NCBI GenBank assembly: GCA_026646875.1
Contig: JAPKHL010000002.1
Coordinates: forward strand, 1-64,000
Length of the DNA stretch: 64,000 bases
Reading direction: 5' to 3'
Source of the DNA: Rhodocyclaceae bacterium
Lineage (GTDB): Bacteria > Pseudomonadota > Gammaproteobacteria > Burkholderiales > Rhodocyclaceae
The position numbers and the translations under genes were made by a program. Of this stretch, positions 43,900 through 53,823 are shown one piece after another. Each line of letters opens with the position of its first letter. The first letter of the stretch is position 1. The notes under the pieces were generated by a model that did no database searches, was not told the origin of the DNA, and worked only from the letters and a program-made list of their open reading frames with translations.

Positions 43900-44137
43900 G
43901 CAAAAAAACCTTGCACCGCAAGGCACCGTAACAGATTCGATCATATTCTTGTGTAACAGAAAAACCGCCTTCAAAAGCCTTGCTGGCGGCACATCTAATG
44001 AAAATACAGGCAGAAAAACAGATTTGTTCTGTTATTGTCATGATTCATGCAATCTGTTCCGCACGGACGGCCTGCCGGTGGATGAGCATCGGCGACCATC
44101 GGCCGCCACGGCCGCCAACCTTGCCAGGATGCTTTCC

Positions 44138-44587
44138 ATGCCCATCGCCCGCCAGGACCCGCCGGGTCCGCCCCCCGCCGACGCGGCGGGCACGCTGACC
44201 GTGCTCGACCTGCGCCTGCCCGGCGATGCCGGCCTTGTCCTGCTCGACAAGCTGATCCTCATCGACAAGCTGCTCGAGCTCGACCCCGGCGCGCGCATCG
44301 TCATGCTCACCGCACAGGCGCGGCTCGCCCGCGCCGCCGAGGCCGTGCGGCAGCGCGCAGCCCCCTACCGCGCCACCGCGGGCGACGCGGACGCACTGCT
44401 CGCCGCCATCGCGCGCGACACTCCCGCCCCACCGGGGGCGCAGCCTTCGCTCGAGCGTCTCGCGTGGGAACACATGCAGCGGGTTCTCGCCCAGCACCAG
44501 GGCAACAAGGCCGCCACCGCGCGCGCCCTGAAAATCGACCGCAACACCCTGCGCCGCCGGCTGCAGCGCCCGCCCCCGGCGGAGTGA
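44138..44587 (+). CDS. RegA/PrrA/ActR-like protein: partial receiver plus Fis-type HTH; start uncertain
   Basis: VLDLRLPGDAGLVLLDKL...LDPGARIVMLTAQARLARAAEAVRQ...ADALLAAIARD, HTH LAQHQGNKAATARALKIDRNTLRRRLQR; N-terminal acidic-pocket segment absent. Confidence 0.65.
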   Translation: MPIARQDPPGPPPADAAGTLTVLDLRLPGDAGLVLLDKLILIDKLLELDPGARIVMLTAQARLARAAEAVRQRAAPYRATAGDADALLAAIARDTPAPPGAQPSLERLAWEHMQRVLAQHQGNKAATARALKIDRNTLRRRLQRPPPAE

Positions 44588-44741
44588 ACGGCGTGGCAGG
44601 GGCGCGGGGAGAGAGGGGGGGGGACACCGCGCCTCATCTGTACCCATGCATTTCCCGAACGACTGAAACTGTTCTTACGGCACCGGCACGGGTCTACTTG
44701 TCCCGGGTCCGCGCGGGCATCGCCGCGTGGCATGAAGGGAG

Positions 44742-46154
44742 ATGGCAGGAGTGGACAGGGGAACGAACCGGATACGCAGCGCCAAGATCGCGCTCTACCG
44801 CCAGCAGGGCAAGATCCATCCGCGCGCCACCGCCGGCCGCTTCGACCGCCTGCGCTGGACGGCGGCATGGCTGACGCAGATCGTCTTCTATGGCGCGCCC
44901 TGGCTGGTCTTGGACGGCCGCCAGGCGATCCTTCTCGACATCGCCCACGAGAAATTCCACGTCTTCGGCCTGACCCTCTGGCCGCAGGACGCACTGCTCC
45001 TGGCGCTGCTCCTGATCGGCGCGGCCAGCGGACTGTTTCTCGCCACCGCGCTGGCGGGACGGGTATTCTGCGGCTTCGCCTGTCCGCAGACGGTCTACAC
45101 GGCGATCTTCACCTGGCTGGAAGCGCGGATCGAGGGCGATCATCTCGCCCGCCTGCGTCTGGACCAGGCGCCGTACGGCCCGCGCAAGCTGCTGCTGCGT
45201 GGCGCCAAGCACGGCATCTGGCTGCTCGTCGCGGCCTGGACCGGCCTCACCTTCGTCGGCTACTTCACGCCGATCCGCGAATTGCTGCCCGCCGTCGCGC
45301 ACGGCGGGAGCGGCCCCTGGGAAACCTTCTGGCTGCTCTTCTACGGGCTGTTCACCTACGTCCAGGCCGGCCTCGCGCGCGAGGCGGTCTGTCAGCACAT
45401 GTGCCCCTATTCCCGCTTCCAGGGGGTGATGAGCGATGCCGACACGCGCGCCACGACCTACGATGCGCAACGCGGCGAACCGCGCGGCCGGGAGCGGGCC
45501 GGCGGTGGCGGGCGTGGCGACTGCGTGGACTGCGGCATCTGCGTCGAGGTCTGCCCGGCCGGGATCGACATCCGCGACGGTGCGCAGTACGCCTGCATCA
45601 ACTGCGGCCTGTGCGCCGACGCCTGCGACACGGTGATGGACAAACTCGAGCGGCCGCCCGGGCTGATCCGCTTCGCCGCCGAGCGCGAACTGGCCGGCGG
45701 CCGCGTCCGGCCGCTGGCGCGCCGGCCGCGCGTGCTCGCCTATGCCGGCCTGTGCGCGCTGTGCATGCTGCTCGGCGCGGTGACGCTGGCCACCCGGCCG
45801 CTGCTGCGCGTCGACGTGCTGCGCGATCGCGGGGCGCTGCTGCGCGAAACAGCGGACGGCGATATCGAGAACGCCTACACGCTGCGGCTCGCCAATCTCG
45901 CCGCGCAGGCGCAGACGCTGGAGATCGCGGTGCACGGGATGGCCGGCCTGCGCCTCGTCGGCGACCCCCGCCGCACGGTAGCGGCGGGCAGCGTCACGAC
46001 CGCGCAGGTCACGCTGCGCGCACCCGGCGGCGACACTCCGGGCGGCGCGCGGCCGATCCGCTTCGAGATCGTTCCAGCGCAGCACCCGGCGCAGCGCACG
46101 GTCGAAACGAGCACCTTCATCCTTCCCGGCGACGCCGCCGGCCGCGCGCGATGA
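44742..46154 (+). CDS. ccoG: Cytochrome c oxidase accessory protein CcoG (RdxA/FixG), 4Fe-4S
   Basis: FCGFACPQTVYTAIFTWLEARIEGD, QHMCPYSRFQGVMSDADTRATTYDAQRGEPRG, CVDCGICVEVCPAGIDIRDGAQYACINCGLCADACD. Confidence 0.95.
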   Translation: MAGVDRGTNRIRSAKIALYRQQGKIHPRATAGRFDRLRWTAAWLTQIVFYGAPWLVLDGRQAILLDIAHEKFHVFGLTLWPQDALLLALLLIGAASGLFLATALAGRVFCGFACPQTVYTAIFTWLEARIEGDHLARLRLDQAPYGPRKLLLRGAKHGIWLLVAAWTGLTFVGYFTPIRELLPAVAHGGSGPWETFWLLFYGLFTYVQAGLAREAVCQHMCPYSRFQGVMSDADTRATTYDAQRGEPRGRERAGGGGRGDCVDCGICVEVCPAGIDIRDGAQYACINCGLCADACDTVMDKLERPPGLIRFAAERELAGGRVRPLARRPRVLAYAGLCALCMLLGAVTLATRPLLRVDVLRDRGALLRETADGDIENAYTLRLANLAAQAQTLEIAVHGMAGLRLVGDPRRTVAAGSVTTAQVTLRAPGGDTPGGARPIRFEIVPAQHPAQRTVETSTFILPGDAAGRAR

Positions 46155-46369
46155 AACGCCCGCTGCGCAATCCCGAGGACCCCGGCCTGCCGGTCTGGCT
46201 CGACGCGCAGGCCCGCCCGCTGGCCTGCACCGGGAAGATCCGGGTGCTCAACGAGAATTACCGTGAGCTGCGCCAGCTGGCGCAGGACGCGCTGGAGGAC
46301 GGGGTGCTCATGGGCTGCGACGAAGCGCAGCTGCGCGCCGCCTTCCGGGCCCTGGTCGATGCGCTCTAG
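46151..46369 (+). CDS. Hypothetical 72-aa protein overlapping the ccoG stop
   Basis: ATGA overlap with ccoG; MKRPLRNPEDPGLPVWLDAQARPLACTGKIRVLNENYRELRQLAQDALEDGVLMGCDEAQLRAAFRALVDAL. Confidence 0.75.
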   Translation: MKRPLRNPEDPGLPVWLDAQARPLACTGKIRVLNENYRELRQLAQDALEDGVLMGCDEAQLRAAFRALVDAL

Positions 46370-47103
46370 AGCGACAGCCGCTTGAAGAGGCGTTCGGGAA
46401 TCAGGCGGATCGCCAGCATGATCAGCCGCCAGAAGCCCGGCAGGTAGACCACGTCCCGGCGTCCGTCGAGCGCCGCCAGGATGCCGCGCGCGATGTCGTC
46501 CGGCTGCGCCCACAGCGCGCCCTTGGGAAAGGCGGCGGTCATCGGCGTATCGACGAAGCCGGGCTTGATCGTCAGCACCTGCACGCCCTTCTTCGCCAGC
46601 CGGTTGCGCAAGCCCTGCAGGAACAGCGCGACCATGCCCTTGGCGGCGCCATAGACGTAGTTGCTCTGGCGGCCGCGCTCGCCGGCCACCGAGCCGATCA
46701 CCGCCAGCGCGCCATGCCCCTGCGCTTCCAGCCGGTTGGCCAGCTGCGTCGCCAGGGCGATCACCGAGAGCCCGTTGTTGTCGATCTCGCGCAGGGTCAG
46801 CTCGACCGAGGCCTCGCAGGCCCGCTGGTCGGGCAGCGTGCCGTGCGCGATCAGGGCAACGTCGAACCCGCCGAGCAGCGCCTCGGCGGCGGCCAGCATC
46901 GCCGCGTGCGCGGCGGTGTCGGTGGCGTCCATGACCTGGCAGCCGACCCGCGCCGCGCCGCGCACCCGGAGATCGGCGGCGATCTCGTCGAGGCGCGCGG
47001 CATTGCGGCCGACCAGGAAGAGGGCGTCGCCGCGCGCGGCGAAACGGCGCGCCGTCGCCTCGGCGATGGCCGAGGTGGCGCCGACGATGAGGATACGCTG
47101 CAT
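46366..47103 (-). CDS. SDR family oxidoreductase, DprE2-like
   Basis: MQRILIVGATSAIAEATARRFAARGDALFLVGRN, NNGLSVIALATQLANRLE, YGAAKGMVALFLQGLRNRLAKKGVQVLTIKPGFVDTPMT. Confidence 0.85.
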   Translation of the reverse strand: MQRILIVGATSAIAEATARRFAARGDALFLVGRNAARLDEIAADLRVRGAARVGCQVMDATDTAAHAAMLAAAEALLGGFDVALIAHGTLPDQRACEASVELTLREIDNNGLSVIALATQLANRLEAQGHGALAVIGSVAGERGRQSNYVYGAAKGMVALFLQGLRNRLAKKGVQVLTIKPGFVDTPMTAAFPKGALWAQPDDIARGILAALDGRRDVVYLPGFWRLIMLAIRLIPERLFKRLSL

Positions 47104-48438
47104 TTATTCCTGCTCCATGATGCGACGCCAGAAGTCCGAGGCAAACTTCGGGTCGAGATAGGGGATGAATTCATCGAGCGCCGGATAGCCGCGCCGGAAC
47201 AGCGCGCCCGGCATGCGCGCATCCTTGGCCGCGTAGAGCCGCCCGCCGGCCGCCGCGACGATGGCGTCGAGACGGGTGAAAAGCGCGCGCGTGGCCTCGC
47301 CCCGGTTGGGAAAATCGAGCGCCAGCGTGCTGCCCGGCATCGGGAAGGAGAGCAGGCCGGGACTGGCGCGCGGGCCGAAAGTCTTGAGCACGGCGAGGAA
47401 GGAGCCCTGCCCGCTGGCCGCGATGGCCTGCAGGATCTCGTCCAGCGCCGCGCGCGCCGTCGCGGGCAGCACGCACTGGTACTGGTAGAAGCCGCGCGGG
47501 CCGTACATCCGGTTCCAGTGCAGGAGACCGTCGAGCGGGTAGAAGTACGGCACGTAATGCACCGTCGCGCGGGCCGGCAGCGGGCGGTGGAAATAGGCCG
47601 GGTTGAAGGCGCGCAGCGAAAGGCCATTGACCAGCGAGACGGGCGGCGTCAGCGGCAGGCCGCGCGCCTTTCCCGGTGCCGCCACCTCGCGCGCGGCCTC
47701 GGCGCCGGCATGGTCGCCGGCCATGAACCAGCCGCGCGGCCGTGCCGCCAGGCAGTCGATCCAGGCCACCGTGTATTCGTGCCGTTCCTCGGCCGCTGCG
47801 TTGAGCGCGAAGAACTCGTCGAGATCGGCGAAGCGGGTGTTCTCGACGGTCATCGCCGGCCCGGCGATGCGCCGCAGCTGCAGTTCGGCTTCGACGACCA
47901 GGCCGGTCAGCCCGAGACCGCCGATGGTTGCCGCGAACCAGCCGGGGTTCTCCCGCGGCGAGCAGCGCCGCCGCTCGCCGTCCGAGCGCAACAGCTCGAA
48001 GCCGCGCACGTGGCAGCCGAAACTTCCGGCGCCGTGGTGGTTCTTGCCGTGCACATCGTTGGCGATGGCGCCGCCGACGGTGACGAAGCGGGTGCCCGGC
48101 GTGACCGGCAGGAACCAGCCACGCGGCACGCAGAGATCGAGGATGTCGGCGAGCAGCACGCCGGCCTCGCAGCGCAGCACGCCACGGTCCGGGTCGAAGG
48201 CGATGAAGCGGTCGAGCCCGCGCGTGCACAGCAGCGTGCCGCCGGCGTTCAGGCAGACGTCGCCGTAGCTGCGGCCGTTGCCGTAGGGCAGCAGGGTGCC
48301 GTTGCCGGCGGCCGCCGGCAGCGCTGCCGTGCGGCTGGACAGACGGATCTCCGCAGCGGCCGGCACGGCCGGCAGCGCGCCCCAGGCGTTCAGTCCCACG
48401 GCGCGCTCACGGCCGCTGCCGCCCGAGGCACAGGGCAC
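47104..48438 (-). CDS. FAD-linked oxidase, DprE1-like (decaprenylphosphoryl-ribose oxidase family)
   Basis: PYGNGRSYGDVCLNAGGTLLCTRGLDRFIAFDPDRGVLRCEAGVLLADI, GGAIANDVHGKNHHGAGSFGCHVRGFELLRSDGE. Confidence 0.87.
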   Translation of the reverse strand: MPCASGGSGRERAVGLNAWGALPAVPAAAEIRLSSRTAALPAAAGNGTLLPYGNGRSYGDVCLNAGGTLLCTRGLDRFIAFDPDRGVLRCEAGVLLADILDLCVPRGWFLPVTPGTRFVTVGGAIANDVHGKNHHGAGSFGCHVRGFELLRSDGERRRCSPRENPGWFAATIGGLGLTGLVVEAELQLRRIAGPAMTVENTRFADLDEFFALNAAAEERHEYTVAWIDCLAARPRGWFMAGDHAGAEAAREVAAPGKARGLPLTPPVSLVNGLSLRAFNPAYFHRPLPARATVHYVPYFYPLDGLLHWNRMYGPRGFYQYQCVLPATARAALDEILQAIAASGQGSFLAVLKTFGPRASPGLLSFPMPGSTLALDFPNRGEATRALFTRLDAIVAAAGGRLYAAKDARMPGALFRRGYPALDEFIPYLDPKFASDFWRRIMEQE

Positions 48439-49366
48439 CGAGCGCGACGGCGAACCACAGCGTCGCCAGCCGGCAGATCAGCGTCGCCGTCACCGCCGCC
48501 GGCTCCGGCAGCCCCTGCAGGACAAGCAGGCCGATCATCACCGCCTCGCTGCTGCCAAGGCCGCCGGGCAGGAAGGACAGGCCGCCGACCAGCATGGCGA
48601 AGGCGTAGATGAAGACCGCCGTGGTCAGCGGCAGCGGATGGTCGAGCGCCACCAGCAGCCACCAGAAGCCGATTCCCTCGGCGAGCCAGGCGACGACGCC
48701 GAGCGCCAGCCCCATGCTCATCGCCGGCAGCGAGAAGCAGCGGCGGAAATGCAGGACGATTTCGCACAGTTTGACGACCAGCCGCGCCAGGCGGCCGCCA
48801 CGGGCCTGCGCCCGGCGGTCGATGGCGGCGATCAGCGCCGTCCATTGCACGGCGAGCAGCGCGAGCGCCACGAAGGCGAGCGCCACGCCGACCACCGGCC
48901 GCGCCGGGGCATGGGCCCAGAGGCCGAGCGCGGCGAGCACGAGGATCGACAGCAGGTCGCTGGCGCGCTCGGCGAAGAAGGCGGCGAGGCTGGCCGCCGG
49001 CGGCACGCCGTGCGGTTTGAGCAGGACCGAGCGCAGCGTCTCGCCGAGCTTGCCCGGGCTGGTGGTCAGGGCGAAGCCGGCGAAGTAGGCGGCGAGGTTG
49101 ATGCGCCAGGCGACCGGTGCGTCGAGCAGGGCCAGGTAGCGCCCCCAGCGCGCGAAGCGCAGCAGGTAGTTGAGCAGCGACAGGGCGAGCAATCCGAGCA
49201 GCACCCACGGCCCGACCTGCGCCACGGCGGCCGCCACCTCGCGCCAGCCGGCCCACAGCGAGAGGCCGAGGTAGCCGAGCGCGGCGAGCGCCACGCTCCA
49301 CAGCACGGCGCGCAGCGGCAGGCCGGTCAACGCGCCGCCGGCCGCCCCTCCGGCGAGCGGTTTCAA
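48407..49366 (-). CDS. Lysylphosphatidylglycerol synthase/AglD-type flippase-like membrane protein; start uncertain (TTG?)
   Basis: Multiple [68 protein letters not shown]. Confidence 0.82.
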   Translation of the reverse strand: MKPLAGGAAGGALTGLPLRAVLWSVALAALGYLGLSLWAGWREVAAAVAQVGPWVLLGLLALSLLNYLLRFARWGRYLALLDAPVAWRINLAAYFAGFALTTSPGKLGETLRSVLLKPHGVPPAASLAAFFAERASDLLSILVLAALGLWAHAPARPVVGVALAFVALALLAVQWTALIAAIDRRAQARGGRLARLVVKLCEIVLHFRRCFSLPAMSMGLALGVVAWLAEGIGFWWLLVALDHPLPLTTAVFIYAFAMLVGGLSFLPGGLGSSEAVMIGLLVLQGLPEPAAVTATLICRLATLWFAVALGALCLGRQRP

Positions 49367-50469
49367 GCGATCACGCCCCCGCCCAGGCAGACCCGGCTTT
49401 CGTAGACGACCACCGACTGTCCCGGCGTCACCGCCCACTGCGCCTCGGCGAAGTTGATCCGGCACGATTGCGCGTCGACCCGTTCGATCTCGCACGGGGC
49501 ATCGGCCTGGCGATAGCGCGTCTTGGCGGTGTAGACCCAGTGCGTGTGCGGCGCCCGGCCGGACACCCACGAGAGTTGCCCGGCCTCCAGCGATTCCGCG
49601 AGCAGCGCGGGATGATCGTGCCCCTGCACCACGTAGAGCACGTTGGCGGCCATGTCCTTGCGCGCCACGAACCAGGCGTCGTGCTCGCCGCTGGCGGCGC
49701 CCCGTCCGCCGCGAACGCCGCCGATGTGCAGCCCCTTGCGCTGGCCGATGGTGTGGTAGGTGAGCCCGTCGTGCTCGCCGAGGACGCGGCCGCTGTCCAG
49801 CTCGCGGATCTCGCCCTTCTTCGGCGGCAGGTAGCGCATCAGGAATTCCTTGAACGGGCGTTCGCCGATGAAGCAGATGCCGGTCGAGTCCTTCTTGGCG
49901 GCCACGTGCAGGCCGGCCGCCTCGGCGATCCGCCGCACCTCGCGCTTGTACAGGCCGGCGAGCGGGAAGATCGTCTTCGCCAGCTGCTGCTGGTTCAGGC
50001 GATGCAGGAAGTAGCTCTGGTCCTTGGTGCCGTCCTCGGCCTTGAGCAGCTGGAATTCGCCATCGAACTCGCGCACGCCGGCGTAGTGGCCGGTGGCAAT
50101 GCGCTCGGCGCCGAGGGCCATGGCATGGTCGAGGAAGGCGCGGAACTTGATCTCGGAGTTGCACAGCACGTCCGGATTCGGCGTGCGCCCGGCCTGGTAC
50201 TCGCGGAGGAATTCGGCGAACACGCGCTCCTTGTACTCCCGGGCGAAGTTCACCACCTCGACGTCGATGCCGATCCGGTCGGCGACGCTCATCACGTCGA
50301 TCAGGTCCTGGCGCGACGAGCAGTATTCCTCGCTGTCGTCGTCCTCCCAGTTCTTCATGAACAGGCCGACCACGTTCCAGCCCTGCTGCTTGAGCAGCAG
50401 CGCGGAAACCGCCGAGTCGACCCCGCCCGACAGGCCGACCACCACCGTTTTCCCCTTGCCTCCGGCCAT
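49363..50469 (-). CDS. mnmA: tRNA-specific 2-thiouridylase MnmA
   Basis: [74 protein letters not shown]. Start at MAGGKGK preferred over the upstream Thr/Ala-rich extension. Confidence 0.95.
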   Translation of the reverse strand: MAGGKGKTVVVGLSGGVDSAVSALLLKQQGWNVVGLFMKNWEDDDSEEYCSSRQDLIDVMSVADRIGIDVEVVNFAREYKERVFAEFLREYQAGRTPNPDVLCNSEIKFRAFLDHAMALGAERIATGHYAGVREFDGEFQLLKAEDGTKDQSYFLHRLNQQQLAKTIFPLAGLYKREVRRIAEAAGLHVAAKKDSTGICFIGERPFKEFLMRYLPPKKGEIRELDSGRVLGEHDGLTYHTIGQRKGLHIGGVRGGRGAASGEHDAWFVARKDMAANVLYVVQGHDHPALLAESLEAGQLSWVSGRAPHTHWVYTAKTRYRQADAPCEIERVDAQSCRINFAEAQWAVTPGQSVVVYESRVCLGGGVIA

Positions 50470-50512
50470 CGCCGCTTTCGTCGCGGCTTCTGTCACCGCT
50501 GCTGTCGTCGTA

Positions 50513-51088
50513 TCAGTCGTATTCATCATCCATCCCGTCATCCGGACTCTCTCCGGCCTGCCAGCGCGCCAGCGACATCACCGCCGCCGGCTGGCCATTG
50601 TCGAAAAACCAGCTATCCACCACGTAGCGCCCGCCCGACTCCGGGTCCAGCGTCTCGATCTGCGCGGCATAATGCTCGAACAGCAGCAGGCGCGCGCGCC
50701 GTGCCGGCGCCAGCACGCGGTGGAAGCGCAGGGCGCCGCGCGCCTCCAGGCGCTGCAGCAGGCGCGTCACCGTCGTCGCATGGTCGATGCAGTCCATGCG
50801 CCCGTCCACCTCGTCGTCGGCCAGATTGCCGCCGTGATCGGCGCCGATCGGCGTCTGCTCGCCGGCCCAGCCGAGCAGCCAGCCGACCGCGACGCCAAGC
50901 AGGGCCCGCTCGCGCACCGGCGTGGTCGCCTCGACGAGCAGCACATCGACCCGCAGCCATTGCGCCTCGCTGTAGGACACCGCCGCCTGCGCCGAACAGC
51001 CGTAGTTGTAGCACACCCGCACCGGTTCGCCGGCCCGGGCGGCGACGGCCGCGAAGCACAGCAGCAGCGCCAGTCCGCGCCGGCGCAT
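50513..51088 (-). CDS. Hypothetical exported protein
   Basis: Signal peptide; conserved-looking [24 protein letters not shown] segment. Confidence 0.75.
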   Translation of the reverse strand: MRRRGLALLLCFAAVAARAGEPVRVCYNYGCSAQAAVSYSEAQWLRVDVLLVEATTPVRERALLGVAVGWLLGWAGEQTPIGADHGGNLADDEVDGRMDCIDHATTVTRLLQRLEARGALRFHRVLAPARRARLLLFEHYAAQIETLDPESGGRYVVDSWFFDNGQPAAVMSLARWQAGESPDDGMDDEYD

Positions 51089-51092
51089 CCGC

Positions 51093-51539
51093 TCAGCCGT
51101 AATGCGTCAGCAGCTCGAGCGGGTAGCGCCGCCCGGCCTGCCAGTCCTCGATGCAGCGCAGGATCAGCGGGCTGCGGTGGCGCGGGGCGAGCGCACGGAT
51201 CTCGTCGAGCGTCAGCCAGCGCGCGGCGACGATGCCGTCGTCGAGCGGACGCGCCGGATCGTGACCGGTGATCTCGCCGCCGAAGGCGAAGCGCAGGTAG
51301 GTGACGTCCTTCGCCTCGTTGCGCCAGCTGTAGACGCCGACCAGGTAGCGCGGCGCGAATTCGTAGCCGGTTTCCTCGCGCGCCTCGCGCACCGCGGCAT
51401 CGATCAGCGCCTCGCGGCATTCGAGGTGGCCGGCCGGCTGGTTGTAACGGATGCCGTCCTCGGTTTCCTCCTCGACGAGGAGGAATTTCCCGTCGCGCTC
51501 GAGCACGGCGGCCACCGTGACATTGGGTTTCCAGATCAT
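51093..51539 (-). CDS. NUDIX hydrolase (NudJ-like)
   Basis: GHLECREALIDAAVREAREETGYEF Nudix box. Confidence 0.93.
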   Translation of the reverse strand: MIWKPNVTVAAVLERDGKFLLVEEETEDGIRYNQPAGHLECREALIDAAVREAREETGYEFAPRYLVGVYSWRNEAKDVTYLRFAFGGEITGHDPARPLDDGIVAARWLTLDEIRALAPRHRSPLILRCIEDWQAGRRYPLELLTHYG

Positions 51540-51646
51540 GGGGAAAAGGCCTTGCCAGCAGGGCAAAGCCGCCATTTTACCGCCAAGCGGCAGGGGAAAT
51601 CGGCTAGAATTTGCGTTTGTTTTTTGCAGCGGACGGAGAGCAAATC

Positions 51647-52567
51647 ATGTCAATGGCAGATCGCGACGGCTTCATCTGGCAGGACGGCAAACTGGTGCCG
51701 TGGCGCGAGGCGACCACCCACGTGCTGACCCACACCCTGCACTACGGCATGGGCGTCTTCGAGGGCGTGCGCGCCTACAAGGCCGAGCGCGGCACCGCGA
51801 TCTTCCGCCTGCGCGAGCACACCGACCGCCTCTTCAATTCGGCCTACATCTTCCAGATGAAGATGCCCTTCGACAAGGAAACGATCATGGCCGCGCAGAA
51901 GGAAGTGGTGCGCGCCAACCAGCTCGAGTCCTGCTACATCCGCCCGATCGTCTTCTACGGATCGGAGGCCATGGGCATCGCCGCCACCACGCTGTCGGTC
52001 CATGTCGCCATCGCCGCCTGGCCCTGGGGCGCCTACCTCGGCGCCGAGGGCATGGAGAAGGGCATCCGCGTGAAGACCTCCTCCTTCACCCGGCACCACG
52101 TGAACATCAACATGTGCCGCTCGAAATCGGTCGGCACCTACACCAACTCGATCCTTGCGCACCAGGAAGTCGCCCACGACGGTTACGACGAGGCGCTGCT
52201 GCTCGACGTCGACGGCTACGTCGCCGAGGGTGCCGGCGAGAACATCTTCATCGTCAAGAACGGCAAGCTGTACACGCCCGACCTCACGTCCTGCCTGGAA
52301 GGCATCACCCGCGCCTCGGTGCTCGAGCTCGCCGCCGAGCTCGGCATCCCGGTGATCGAGAAGCGCATCACCCGCGACGAGGTGTACTGCGCCGACGAAG
52401 CCTTCTTCACCGGCACCGCCGCCGAGGTGACGCCGATCCGCGAACTCGACAACCGGACCATCGGCGAGGGCCGCCGCGGCCCGGTGACCACGAAAATCCA
52501 GAGCCTCTTCTTCGACTGCGTGAACGGCCGCGTGCCCGCGCGCGAAGGCTGGCTCGCCTACGTCTGA
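51647..52567 (+). CDS. ilvE: Branched-chain amino acid aminotransferase
   Basis: MADRDGFIWQDGKLVPWREATTHVLTHTLHYGMGVFEGVRAYK, GYDEALLLDVDGYVAEGAGENIFIVKNG. Confidence 0.96.
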   Translation: MSMADRDGFIWQDGKLVPWREATTHVLTHTLHYGMGVFEGVRAYKAERGTAIFRLREHTDRLFNSAYIFQMKMPFDKETIMAAQKEVVRANQLESCYIRPIVFYGSEAMGIAATTLSVHVAIAAWPWGAYLGAEGMEKGIRVKTSSFTRHHVNINMCRSKSVGTYTNSILAHQEVAHDGYDEALLLDVDGYVAEGAGENIFIVKNGKLYTPDLTSCLEGITRASVLELAAELGIPVIEKRITRDEVYCADEAFFTGTAAEVTPIRELDNRTIGEGRRGPVTTKIQSLFFDCVNGRVPAREGWLAYV

Positions 52568-52597
52568 ACCGTAACGACCTGCCGGAAACCACCCATC

Positions 52598-52789
52598 ATG
52601 GCCGAACAGAAGACCCCCGAAATCACCGTCACCGCCGCCGATCTTCCCCTGCACTGCCCGCAGCCGAACGCGCCGCTGTGGAGTCAGCATCCGCGCGTCT
52701 ATCTCGACGTGCTGCACACCGGCGAGGTGTCCTGTCCCTACTGCAGCACCCGCTACGTGTTCGCGGGCGAGAAGCCCAAGGGACACTGA
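52598..52789 (+). CDS. Zinc-finger (CHCC-type) domain small protein
   Basis: LPLHCPQPNAPLWSQHPRVYLDVLHTGEVSCPYCSTRYVF. Confidence 0.9.
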   Translation: MAEQKTPEITVTAADLPLHCPQPNAPLWSQHPRVYLDVLHTGEVSCPYCSTRYVFAGEKPKGH

Positions 52790-53823
52790 TGCGGCAGGAA
52801 GGGCGCCGCGCCCTGGTCGTCGCCCCGGCCTGGATCGGCGACACCATCCTCGCGCAACCGCTCTTCCGGCGCCTGCACGAGCGCACGCCGGGACTGCAGC
52901 TCGACGCGCTGGCGCCCCGCTGGGTCGCGCCGGTGCTCGAACGCATGCCGGAGATCGGACTGGTCATCGACAGCCCCTTCGGACACGGCCAGCTCGCGCT
53001 GCGCGCCCGTCACCGGCTGGCCCGGGAAATCGCCGCGCGCGGCTACCGGCAGGCCTACGTGCTGCCCAATTCGCTGAAATCGGCGCTGGTGCCGTTCTTC
53101 GCCGGCATTCCCGAACGCATCGGCTTCACCGGCGAATCGCGCTACGGGCTGATCAACCGCCGCCACACGCTCGACAAGGCAGCCCTGCCGCAGATGGCCG
53201 AGCGCTTCGCGCAGCTGGCCGAGGCGCCGGGTGCGCCGCTGCCGCGTCCGCTCGCCGCGCCGCGCCTCGCTTCCACGCCGGAACAGCAGGCGGCGACACG
53301 GGCGGCGCTCGGGCTGGCGCAGCCGGCCCGCCTGGCGGTGTTCTGCCCGGGCGCCGAGTACGGCCCGGCCAAGCGCTGGCCGACACGGCATTTCGCCACG
53401 CTGGCCGAGGAACTGGCCGTGCTCGGCTACACCGTGTGGCTGCTCGGCTCGCCGAAGGACCGCCCGGTCGGCGAGGAGATCGTCGAGCGCTGTGCGCCGG
53501 GCATGCCGCTGCGCAATCTGTGCGGCGACACGACGCTGGCGCAGGCGATCGACCTGATCGCCGCCGCCGACGTCGTGGTCTGCAACGATTCCGGCCTGAT
53601 GCACGTCGGCGCCGCCCTCGAGCGGCCGCTGGTCGCCGTGTATGGCTCGTCCTCGCCGGGCTTCACGCCGCCGCTCTCCGCGCGCGCGCAGGTGCTCAGC
53701 CTGGCGCTGGCGTGCAGCCCCTGCTTCAAGCGCGAGTGCCCGCTCGGCCATCTCGACTGCCTCAACCGGCTGGAGCCGCAGCGCGTGCTCGCGGCCTGCC
53801 TCGCCGCCGCCGGAACGCCATGA
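52789..53823 (+). CDS. waaF: Lipopolysaccharide heptosyltransferase II-like glycosyltransferase (GT9)
   Basis: RALVVAPAWIGDTILAQPLFRRL, VVCNDSGLMHVGAALERPLVAVYGSSSPGFTPP. Confidence 0.92.
   Translation: MRQEGRRALVVAPAWIGDTILAQPLFRRLHERTPGLQLDALAPRWVAPVLERMPEIGLVIDSPFGHGQLALRARHRLAREIAARGYRQAYVLPNSLKSALVPFFAGIPERIGFTGESRYGLINRRHTLDKAALPQMAERFAQLAEAPGAPLPRPLAAPRLASTPEQQAATRAALGLAQPARLAVFCPGAEYGPAKRWPTRHFATLAEELAVLGYTVWLLGSPKDRPVGEEIVERCAPGMPLRNLCGDTTLAQAIDLIAAADVVVCNDSGLMHVGAALERPLVAVYGSSSPGFTPPLSARAQVLSLALACSPCFKRECPLGHLDCLNRLEPQRVLAACLAAAGTP

Noticed and set aside
43874-44137. Upstream extension of the RegA-like ORF starting at 43874
   Set aside because: Runs through the FNR box and AT-rich promoter DNA; sequence not protein-like, so the start is probably at about 44129/44138.
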